Assembly: GCA_910585155.1 (NCBI GenBank)
Contig: CAJUEC010000003.1
Location: 61,138 to 125,137, forward strand
Direction of reading: 5' to 3'
From: an uncultured Oscillospiraceae bacterium
GTDB lineage: Bacteria; Bacillota; Clostridia; Oscillospirales; Oscillospiraceae
DNA length: 64,000 nucleotides
Shown piece after piece: positions 57,593-64,000 of this stretch. Under the pieces are notes generated by a model. The model ran no database searches. It saw nothing but the letters and a program-made list of their open reading frames with translations, and was not told the origin of the DNA. The position numbers and the translations under genes were made by a program. Position 1 is the stretch's first letter; every line of letters begins with the position of its first letter.

Positions 57593-58621
57593 TTACTTCG
57601 GGTGGACAATGTGCAGGGCCCGGGCGGGGACCTCCTCCTGATAGAGGCCCAGGCTGTTGACCAGCGCCAGCACCGCCTCGTCGTCCAGCTGCCAGTAGGG
57701 GGAGATCCACTCCCCCTCCAGGGATCCGGTGGTCAGGGCGGTGTCCAAGTCCATGCCGATGGCCTGGGTGCCGAAGTGCACCATGTCCCCCAGCGACATA
57801 TTGGTGTTCACGTACTTGCTGAAGGTGTCGATGAGGGCGGCGACCTTGTTGGCGTTGGAGGGGGTGATGGTCTGCTTCACCAGGGCGGTGAGGAAGGCCC
57901 GCTGGGTGGCGGTGCGGCCAATGTCGGCATTGATGTAGCAGTTGCGGCAGCGCATGACCCCCACCGCCTTTTTGCCGTCCAGCAGCTGGTAGCCCGGCTG
58001 GATGTCGATGACCAGATCCTGATAGGGGTCCTTGTAGTCCATCCGCACCGGCACGTCGAAATACACCCCGCCGATATAGTTGACGATGTCCTCAAAGGCC
58101 CTGAGGTTTACGGACATCCAGAAGTCCACCGGAATGCCCAGCAGGTCCTTCACCGCCTCCACCACGGCCTCCTCGCCGCCGGCGTAGGTGGCGTTTACCT
58201 TCTGGTACTTGCTGTTGTAGTACACCACCGTGTCCCGGGGGATGGAGATGAGGGAGGCGGTTTTCTTCCCCGTGTCGAACACCCCCAGCATGATGGTGTC
58301 GGTGCCGCCCTGGTCGGCGACGCCCAGCAGCAGGCAGGTGTACACCCCATCCCGGCGGGTGAGCACCAGGGGGGTGGGGGTGGGCTCGGCGGAGCTGTCC
58401 GGGTCGGCGGAGAGGGCGGGGGGCGGGACGCTGCCCTCCGGGTCGTTGGGGTGGATGGTGACTTGGCCCTCCACATTGGGGGCGGGGGCGAAGACCTTCA
58501 GGGCCACAAAACCCACCACCACCACCAGGGACAGGGCAAAGAGCACCATATATAGGATCATGGCCAGACGCTTCAGGAGGGAAGAACCGCGCTTGGCCCT
58601 TTTTTTGGTGGAGCTGCTCAT
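57593..58621 (-). CDS. LytR-CpsA-Psr (LCP) family wall-polymer ligase
   Basis: LCP protein (342 residues): short cytoplasmic tail, one membrane segment (about residues 18-42), a Pro/Ser/Asp linker, then the LCP domain with LLLGVADQGGTDTIMLGVFD, SIPRDTVVYY and the GVMRCRN...DIGRTATQRAFL pattern. These include the usual Asp and Arg residues for lipid-phosphate and metal binding. LCP enzymes join teichoic acids or capsule to peptidoglycan. I take ATG 58621; ATG 58633 touches the AAAGGA site. SLH proteins in this window need such wall polymers, so a link is possible. Confidence 0.92.
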   Translation of the reverse strand: MSSSTKKRAKRGSSLLKRLAMILYMVLFALSLVVVVGFVALKVFAPAPNVEGQVTIHPNDPEGSVPPPALSADPDSSAEPTPTPLVLTRRDGVYTCLLLGVADQGGTDTIMLGVFDTGKKTASLISIPRDTVVYYNSKYQKVNATYAGGEEAVVEAVKDLLGIPVDFWMSVNLRAFEDIVNYIGGVYFDVPVRMDYKDPYQDLVIDIQPGYQLLDGKKAVGVMRCRNCYINADIGRTATQRAFLTALVKQTITPSNANKVAALIDTFSKYVNTNMSLGDMVHFGTQAIGMDLDTALTTGSLEGEWISPYWQLDDEAVLALVNSLGLYQEEVPARALHIVHPK

Positions 58622-58769
58622 GAGGAAAGGCATCCTTTCGAAAGCGGGGACGTCGAAAGCCCGCGCATAATGTCAATTTTTAGACCGCCACTTAGTATAG
58701 CGGAGTCCGCTGGAAAAAACAAGGGGGGGCAGGTTAAGAAATGGTAAACAAATTGCCCCCTGATGGTCC

Positions 58770-58798
58770 TTGACATTGGGGACTTTCACGACTAAAAT
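58770..58798 (+). promoter_or_regulatory. Sigma-A promoter for the SsuA-like transporter genes
   Basis: Perfect TTGACA (58770-58775), 17-base spacer, TAAAAT (58793-58798). The leader of about 65 bases has a small GGCGGG/CCCGCC hairpin but no recognised riboswitch. Confidence 0.8.
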
Positions 58799-58870
58799 GG
58801 GAGCCGAACCATTTTCAGCCATCGCAGGCGGGGAAAACCCGCCCTGCCCGCCCAAGAAAGGAACCAAAAC

Positions 58871-59968
58871 ATGAGACGTGTAAAGCTGCCGGCCCTGCTG
58901 CTGGCCTTGACCCTGCTGTTTTCCCTCGCCGCCTGCAAGCCCGCCGCGGCGGACCCCTCCGGCGCACCCTCTGACCCGGCTGCCCCCAGCGCGGAGCCCA
59001 CGCAGGCGCCCTCTGAGGAGCCCAGCGCCCAGCCCTCCGACACTCCCTCCGAAGATCCGTTTGACGGCCTCATCCGTGTGGGCGTCCTCAACGGCCCCAC
59101 AGGGGTGGGGGCGGCCAAGCTGCTGAAGCACATCGACAATAACGACACCAGCTACGGCAGCTTCCGCTACAAGATCTACACCGACAACAGCGAGCTGGTG
59201 GCCGACCTGACCAAGGGGGAGATCGACATCGCCACCGTGGCCTCCAATGTGGCGGTGAACCTCTACAACAAGACGGACGGCGGGGTGAAGATCATCGCCG
59301 CGGGCACCCTGGGGGTGCTCCACATCCTGGAGAGCGGCGGGAAAACCGAGATCAACGACCTGGCCGACCTGGAGGGCAGGACCATTTACGCTGCGGGCCA
59401 GGGCGCCAACCCGGAGTATATTCTGCGCTATTTATTACAGGAGAACGGGCTGGAGATGGGCAAGGACGTGGAGGTGGTTTTCGCCGACGCTTCCGAGATC
59501 TCCGCCAAGCTGCTGTCCGGGGAGATCGAGTGCGCCATGCTGCCCGTCCCCGCCGCCACCGCCGCCATCATGAAGAGCGACGGCAGCGTGCGCCAGGCCA
59601 TCGACCTCACCGAGGCGTGGGACAGCCTGCGCAACGGCAGCCAGCTCATCATGACCGCCGTGGTGGCCCGCGCCGAGTACCTGGAGGAGTATCCCGCGCT
59701 GGCGGCCTCCTTCCTCGACGCCTACAAGGACTCCATCAGCTATGTGAACAACAATGTGGACGAGGCGGCGGAGCTGGTGGCGGAGCTGGGCCTCGCCCCC
59801 AGCGCGGCCATCGCCAAGGCGGCCATTCCCCAGTGCCATTTGGCCTTCCTGGAGCGGGCCGACATGGCGGCGTCCATCTCCAGCTACTACTCGGTGCTGT
59901 ACTCCATCGACCCCGCCGCCGTGGGCGGCTCCCTGCCTGACGGCGGCATCTACTGGTGGATCGAGTGA
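58871..59968 (+). CDS. ABC transporter substrate-binding lipoprotein (SsuA/ThiY-like)
   Basis: Lipoprotein of 365 residues with lipobox LAAC (Cys22), a Pro/Ser/Ala/Glu-rich linker (about 23-65) and a periplasmic-binding-type domain (from VGVLNGPTGVGAAKLL). The pattern ADLTKGEIDIATVASNVAVN and a following LADLEGRTIYAAGQG resemble NMT1/SsuA-type proteins that bind sulfonates, thiamine precursors or similar small compounds; the ligand is unknown. Permease and ATPase genes follow directly. Confidence 0.87.
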   Translation: MRRVKLPALLLALTLLFSLAACKPAAADPSGAPSDPAAPSAEPTQAPSEEPSAQPSDTPSEDPFDGLIRVGVLNGPTGVGAAKLLKHIDNNDTSYGSFRYKIYTDNSELVADLTKGEIDIATVASNVAVNLYNKTDGGVKIIAAGTLGVLHILESGGKTEINDLADLEGRTIYAAGQGANPEYILRYLLQENGLEMGKDVEVVFADASEISAKLLSGEIECAMLPVPAATAAIMKSDGSVRQAIDLTEAWDSLRNGSQLIMTAVVARAEYLEEYPALAASFLDAYKDSISYVNNNVDEAAELVAELGLAPSAAIAKAAIPQCHLAFLERADMAASISSYYSVLYSIDPAAVGGSLPDGGIYWWIE

Positions 59969-60040
59969 TGGGGTGCGCGCCCGCCCCGTTTCTGTCAGGA
60001 AGGGGCAGGCTGGAAATCAGATGAGGTAAGGAATTCTGTA

Positions 60041-60793
60041 TTGGGTATGAACAGCGGGATAAAAAAAGTGTTACAGGCCGCGGCGCCCCCAGCCTTTTGG
60101 CTGGGGGTGTGGCAGCTTGCGGCCCTGGCGGTGGGGCGGGAGCTGCTGCTCCCCGGCCCGCTGTCGGTGGGGGCCCGGCTGCTGGCGCTGGCGGGGACAG
60201 CGGATTTCTGGCTGTCGGTGGGGGCCACCCTGGGCCGGGTGCTTTTGGGCCTTGGCTGGGGGGCGCTGACGGGGACGGCGCTGGCCTTCCTCACCCACTT
60301 CTCCCCCTGGGCGGACCGGCTCATCGCCCCGGCGGTCCGGGTGGTGCGGGCCACGCCGGTGGTGTCCTTTATCCTGCTGGTGTACCTGTGGGTGGACCGG
60401 AGCGCCATTCCCTGGGTTATCGCGGGGCTGATGGTGCTGCCGGTGGTGTGGGGGGCGCTGTCCGCCGGGCTGGACAGCCTGGACAAAAAGCTGCTGGAGC
60501 TGGCCCGGGCCTACCGCTTCTCCCGGGGGAAGACCCTGGGGCTGGTCTATCTGCCCGCCCTGCGGCCCCACATCGAGGCCGGTCTGCTCACCGCCTTCGG
60601 CCTGGCCTGGAAGTCCGGGGTGGCGGCGGAGGTGCTGAGCCCCCCCGCCCGGGCCATCGGCTCCCGCATCCAGCAGGCCAAGCTGGGGCTGGAGACCCCG
60701 GACCTGCTGGCCTGGACGCTGGCCATTGTGGCGCTGTCCCTGGCGCTGGAGGGGCTGCTGCGCCGGGGGCTGGGGAGGGGGCGAAAGCTGTGA
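60041..60793 (+). CDS. ABC transporter permease (SsuC/TauC-like)
   Basis: Permease of 250 residues with about six membrane segments and the EAA-type loop ([21 protein letters not shown]) that docks with the ATPase. It belongs to the SsuC/TauC group. TTG 60041 is 8 bases after AAGGA and is used; ATG 60047 is possible but its spacing is 14 bases. The stop overlaps the ATPase start (GTGA). Confidence 0.9.
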   Translation: MGMNSGIKKVLQAAAPPAFWLGVWQLAALAVGRELLLPGPLSVGARLLALAGTADFWLSVGATLGRVLLGLGWGALTGTALAFLTHFSPWADRLIAPAVRVVRATPVVSFILLVYLWVDRSAIPWVIAGLMVLPVVWGALSAGLDSLDKKLLELARAYRFSRGKTLGLVYLPALRPHIEAGLLTAFGLAWKSGVAAEVLSPPARAIGSRIQQAKLGLETPDLLAWTLAIVALSLALEGLLRRGLGRGRKL

Positions 60794-61371
60794 TCAAGCT
60801 GGAACATATTACCCTGTGTTATGGAGATAAGCTGGTGCTGGACCGCTTTTCCCTGGAGCTTCCGGCGGAGGGGCTCACCGCCCTGTCCGGCCCCTCGGGC
60901 TGCGGCAAGACCACGCTTCTGCGGGTGATGGCGGGGCTGGAGAGGCCGGAGGCGGGCGAGGTGTCCGGCATGGACCCTGCCCGGGCGGCCCTGCTGTTCC
61001 AGGAGGACCGGCTGCTGCCCTGGCGCAGGGTGCGGCAGCACATCACCGACGTGCTCCCCCGCTCCCGCCGGGGGGAGGGGGAGCGGTGGCTGGCCTTCGC
61101 GGAGCTGGAGGGGGAGGGGGATGTCTATCCCGCCGCCCTGTCCGGGGGCATGGCCCGGCGGCTGGCCCTGGCCCGGTGCGCGGCGCTGGGCGGGGAGGTG
61201 CTTTTGCTGGACGAGCCCTTTGCCGGGGTGGACCGGACGCGGACGGCGCGGCTGCTGGACCGGCTGCGGGGGCTGGGCGTGCCCATTGTGCTGGCCACCC
61301 ACCAGCCCCAGGTGCTGGCCGCCTGCGACGCCGTCATTGCCCTGGAGGGCCCGCCGCTGAGACGGGTGTAA
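60790..61371 (+). CDS. ABC transporter ATP-binding protein (SsuB-like), short
   Basis: ATPase of 193 residues starting with GTG 60790, which overlaps the permease stop; GGGAGGGGG lies 8-9 bases before it. Walker A is GPSGCGKT, Q-loop [10 protein letters not shown], signature [14 protein letters not shown], Walker [15 protein letters not shown]-loop ATHQP. It is shorter than typical SsuB (about 240-260) because it lacks a C-terminal extension. A terminator follows at once. The gene uses its neighbours' GC-rich codons. Confidence 0.9.
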   Translation: MIKLEHITLCYGDKLVLDRFSLELPAEGLTALSGPSGCGKTTLLRVMAGLERPEAGEVSGMDPARAALLFQEDRLLPWRRVRQHITDVLPRSRRGEGERWLAFAELEGEGDVYPAALSGGMARRLALARCAALGGEVLLLDEPFAGVDRTRTARLLDRLRGLGVPIVLATHQPQVLAACDAVIALEGPPLRRV

Positions 61372-61405
61372 AAAGGTCCCCTGCCTGCGGCAGGGGACCT
61401 TTTTT
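61370..61405. terminator. Bidirectional terminator between convergent genes
   Basis: A 16-bp stem (61370-61385 with 61389-61404) with A/T ends, just after the ABC operon and 41 bases before the end of the minus-strand gene. Confidence 0.9.
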
Positions 61406-61445
61406 AGAACCTGTATTCGCGGATGAAGCTCCCTCTGAGGTTGTG

Positions 61446-63554
61446 TTAGTATTGATTCATCCAGTTGGCGATGAGCCACTGGGGCACCAGCCACGCGGAC
61501 ATGAAGACCAGAAAATTGGGGGCGGTGAGCGAGGCGAAGGCCCCCACGGAGGTGAGGTAGAAGGTGAGGCACAGCCCGATCACCGATCCGGTCAGGGCGA
61601 AGGCCAGCCCCAGCCGGGTGGCCAGGCGCAGCCTGCGCCCCCCCACCACCGCGTCGCAGTAGGGGCTGAGCCCCTCCCGGCTGAGCAGGGCCACCAGCCC
61701 GTCCGCCCGGTCCGGGTCGGGCTGGGAGAGCTCCAGCCGCCGCTCCACAGGGGGGAACTCCATCTGGTCCACCGGCAGCTTGAAGCGCTGCTCCAGCAGG
61801 GCGGGGATGAGGTTGGGGTCCCGGGTGGCCAGCACCGGGGCCACCCCTGAGCGCATCAGGGCGGACAGGCTGGGGTTCACCGCCTGGCTCATGGCGTACT
61901 CCAGCAGAAACAGGCCGGCCAGCTGACCGTTGATGGCGCAGAACACCGCGTTTTTGATACTGTGCCCCGGGGGGAGGGGCACCTCCATCAGGTGCATGTA
62001 GGCGGAGGTGCCCACCAGCACCTCCTGCCCCCGGATCAGGCCGGAGGCCCCGCCCTCGTGCCACTCCAGGCCGGACACCTCCCGGTAGAGGGCGCCGTGG
62101 GTGCGCAGCAGGTCGTGGAAGGGGCGGGTGAGGCCGCAGTCCATCACCCGGAGCATGGTGGCGGTGTAGCCCACCACCTTTTCCGTGGCCGCGCCGCCAA
62201 ACACCTTAGTCTGAGTGACCTGCACCGAGCCGGTGGGGAACAGGTCCAGGTCGCTGACGACAACCCCGCCCCGGCTGCATTGGGCGGCGCCGGGCCAGCC
62301 CGCCAGGGCCGCGCCCACCTTGTGCAGCCGTTCGGCCAGCCTGCGGTAGGGCAGGGCGTAGGCCAGCAGGGCGGACCAGGAGGCGGCGGCGGTGAAGCAG
62401 GCGGAGGCAGCCCAGGGGAATCGGCCGGGCTGGTTCTGGCCCGCCGAGGCCATGACCGCGCACAGCAGGGCCCCCAGCAGCAGCAGGGGGGCGGCGATCC
62501 GGTAGGCGGCGTGGCCGCCGTCCTCCACCTGGAGCTGGCTGCCGAAGCCCACGGGGGAGCCGGAGTACTTAGTGTAGGTGGGCCGGTTGGACCACAGGCC
62601 ATCCGCCCGGGAGACCACATAGGGCGCGCGGGCCTGGGAGGCGGCCTTGGCGGAAAGGCGGTCCCCCCGGCGGCGCTGGTGCTCCCCCCGCAGGGCGAAG
62701 GCCAGCCCCAGGGCGGCCACCGCCGCGTAGGGCAGGCAGTCCCCCCGGCCCTCCATCCCCGGGGCGGCGAGGCCGTCGGCCAGGGTGAGGGCGAAGGAGG
62801 CCAGCAGCACGCTCTCCCCCCGGGGGCGGAGGGTGAACAGCTGCCGGGCCCCCGCGGCCAGGATGTCATAGCACAGCAGGCCGGTGAGCAGCAGCAGGGC
62901 GGTGAGCGCCCAGCAGCGCAGCTGGAACACCTCCAGCCCCAGCTCCTCCAGCTCCCCGGCCAGGGCGGCCCAGGGCAGGAAGGGCAGGTCCAAAGAGCAC
63001 AGGGCGGCGGCCAGGGCGGCGAACAGGGCGAAGCGCATTCGGGCGCCCTGGCCCTTCAGCCCCTTCTGGTACTGGGCGGCCAGCTGGGCGGGAGGGGTGT
63101 CCGGGGGGAGCTGGCGGGGGCGCAGGATCTGGAGCCTGGGGCGGCGGGGGGGAGGGGCCTTGGCGGGCTCCTCCCGGTCCGTGCCGGGGATGTATTTTTC
63201 CGCCCGGCGGGTCTCCGGGTCGGGCTCGGCCTGGTCGTACATGTGGTCGGCGTAGTGGTCCGCCCGGCGCAGCAGGGTGTGGAGGCGGGCGCCGATGGCC
63301 CGCCCCACCCCTTCCGGCACAATCTCGGGAATGGGCTCCCCCGGCTTGGAGCGGGGGCGCTTGTCCCCCCGGGCAGGGGGCTGGGGCGGGTCCTCCTTCC
63401 CGGCGGACAGGTCGGGGAGCTCGCCGGTGGGGAACTCCACCACCTTCTGGGGCCGCTGGGTCTTTGCGGCCTGTCTGCCCTGGGAGCCGTACTCCGCCAG
63501 GATCTCGTCCACGGTGTACTCCCGCCCGCTGTTCTTTTCCTTATCCTCGGACAT
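61446..63554 (-). CDS. Degenerate P-type ATPase-like membrane protein (pseudo-enzyme)
   Basis: Protein of 702 residues. The first ~165 are polar and Pro/Arg-rich; then about six to eight membrane segments. The cytoplasmic part follows P1B-type ATPase order: the phosphorylation site DKTGTLT reads D435-L-D-L-F-P-T, the nucleotide-domain region VLVGTSAYMHLMEVPLP is kept, GQLAGLFLLEYAMSQAVNPS matches the G-D-xxR segment and TGDN reads T577-R-D579-P-N. Loss of the lysine, Thr-Gly and so on makes ion pumping by the normal cycle unlikely. No CPx metal motif is seen. It starts 3 bases after rlmB ends. Confidence 0.7.
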   Translation of the reverse strand: MSEDKEKNSGREYTVDEILAEYGSQGRQAAKTQRPQKVVEFPTGELPDLSAGKEDPPQPPARGDKRPRSKPGEPIPEIVPEGVGRAIGARLHTLLRRADHYADHMYDQAEPDPETRRAEKYIPGTDREEPAKAPPPRRPRLQILRPRQLPPDTPPAQLAAQYQKGLKGQGARMRFALFAALAAALCSLDLPFLPWAALAGELEELGLEVFQLRCWALTALLLLTGLLCYDILAAGARQLFTLRPRGESVLLASFALTLADGLAAPGMEGRGDCLPYAAVAALGLAFALRGEHQRRRGDRLSAKAASQARAPYVVSRADGLWSNRPTYTKYSGSPVGFGSQLQVEDGGHAAYRIAAPLLLLGALLCAVMASAGQNQPGRFPWAASACFTAAASWSALLAYALPYRRLAERLHKVGAALAGWPGAAQCSRGGVVVSDLDLFPTGSVQVTQTKVFGGAATEKVVGYTATMLRVMDCGLTRPFHDLLRTHGALYREVSGLEWHEGGASGLIRGQEVLVGTSAYMHLMEVPLPPGHSIKNAVFCAINGQLAGLFLLEYAMSQAVNPSLSALMRSGVAPVLATRDPNLIPALLEQRFKLPVDQMEFPPVERRLELSQPDPDRADGLVALLSREGLSPYCDAVVGGRRLRLATRLGLAFALTGSVIGLCLTFYLTSVGAFASLTAPNFLVFMSAWLVPQWLIANWMNQY

Positions 63555-63557
63555 GGC

Positions 63558-64000
63558 TCAGCCCCTCTGCCTTACGGCCTCATACAGCACCACCGCCGCG
63601 GCGGCGGAGGCGTTCAGCGAGTTGAGCCGGCCCTTCATGGGGATGGACACCAGAAAGTCGCACTGCTCCCGGACCAGGCGGCCCATGCCGTCCCCCTCGC
63701 TGCCGATGACGATGGCGGCGGGGCCCTTCAGGTCGGCCTCATACAGGCTTGTCCCCCCGCCGGCGTCGGCGCCGAACACCCAGAGTCCCTGCCCCTTCAG
63801 CTCCTTCAAAGCGGCGGTGAGGTTGGGCACTCGGGCCACCGGCAGGTAGCTCACCGCCCCGGCGCTGGTCTTGGCCACGATGGCGGTGAGGCCGGCGGAG
63901 CGCCGCTTGGGGATGATGACCCCGTGGGCCCCGGCGCACTCCGCCGTGCGGATGACCGCCCCCAGGTTGTGGGGGTCGCTGAGCTCGTCGCACACCACGA
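63558..64000 (-). CDS. rlmB: SpoU-type RNA 2'-O-ribose methyltransferase (RlmB-like), cut by window edge
   Basis: The C-terminal ~147 residues of a SPOUT-class RNA methyltransferase (RlmB/TrmH family), which methylates ribose in 23S rRNA or tRNA. The three family motifs are visible: DELSDPHNLGAVIRTAECAG, AAIVIGSEGDGMGRLV and IPMKGRLNSLNASAAAAVVL; together they make the knotted SAM site. The start and the N-terminal part lie to the right of the window. It is followed by the degenerate P-type ATPase gene after 3 bases, so the two are co-transcribed. Confidence 0.9.
   Translation of the reverse strand, partial: VVCDELSDPHNLGAVIRTAECAGAHGVIIPKRRSAGLTAIVAKTSAGAVSYLPVARVPNLTAALKELKGQGLWVFGADAGGGTSLYEADLKGPAAIVIGSEGDGMGRLVREQCDFLVSIPMKGRLNSLNASAAAAVVLYEAVRQRG

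Noticed and set aside
1..64000. Flagellin gene, tRNA or rRNA genes, transposases, phage genes
   Set aside because: Looked for and not found; the flagellin and hook genes must be elsewhere in the genome.

Overview
This 64 kb window is GC-rich chromosomal DNA dominated by a flagellar and chemotaxis region. Gene content (FliY and CheC/CheD/CheV chemotaxis, FliW-CsrA, SLH surface proteins, a YjfB-type motility peptide, BirA-controlled BioY, a DUF6470 protein) points to a motile member of the Clostridia. The GC-rich, SLH-rich character suggests a relative of Oscillibacter/Flavonifractor-type Oscillospiraceae; this placement is inference. No rRNA, tRNA, CRISPR array, transposase or prophage gene was seen, and no gap between genes exceeds about 300 bases.

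Layout. (1) 1-15723, plus strand: tail of the fla/che operon, with motA (cut by the window edge), motB, fliM, fliY, cheY, fliO-P-Q-R, flhB, flhA, the flagellar sigma factor fliA, two FlgF/FlgG-type rod genes, cheC, cheD, cheV and a degenerate EAL-HDOD protein, closed by a strong terminator. (2) 15784-17291, minus: a ComFB-domain protein and a Soj-like ParA ATPase, divergent from (3) 17473-21120, plus: fliD, fliS and a FliT-like chaperone gene behind a sigma-28-type promoter. (4) 21209-28024: a secreted papain-like (C39-type) protein (minus), then an orphan FtsE-like ABC ATPase, a chemoreceptor, an FtsA/PilM-like actin-fold ATPase with beta-grasp-like repeats, and a single-pass membrane protein (plus). 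(5) 28074-29372, minus: a Clp/HSP100-type single-AAA+ ATPase. (6) 29513-35802, minus: the late operon flgM-flgN-flgK-flgL-DUF6470-fliW-csrA-yjfB-like. (7) 36000-40528, minus: cheA-cheW-cheR-cheB behind a near-consensus sigma-28 promoter. (8) 40632-52548, plus: FliK-like, FlhB-C-terminal-like, PilZ, two giant SLH surface proteins, PilZ. (9) 52763-64000: general genes, namely a MATE exporter, a SprA-like putative metalloprotein, bioY with a BirA operator, an ATP-grasp protein, a PH-like hypothetical, an LCP-family enzyme, an SsuABC-like transporter, a degenerate P-type ATPase-like membrane protein, and rlmB (cut by the right edge).

How the parts fit. FliA reads late promoters of the TAAR-N15-GCCGATAA type; good matches precede fliD and cheA and a weaker one precedes flgM, which encodes the anti-sigma factor. 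FliW-CsrA couples flagellin level to translation. The chemotaxis set is of the Bacillus/Thermotoga type (CheC, CheD, CheV, FliY). Three possible cyclic-dinucleotide receptors (ComFB and two PilZ proteins) and a degenerate EAL protein suggest a second-messenger layer that links motility to the SLH surface proteins.

The most unusual items are the triplicated CheY-binding-like motif in the FliY linker, the cytoskeleton-like set near the chemoreceptor (ParA, FtsE-like, FtsA-like plus a membrane partner), the PilZ-SLH-SLH-PilZ cassette, the pseudo-P-type ATPase, and a 27-bp perfect inverted repeat with a T-tract in its loop.
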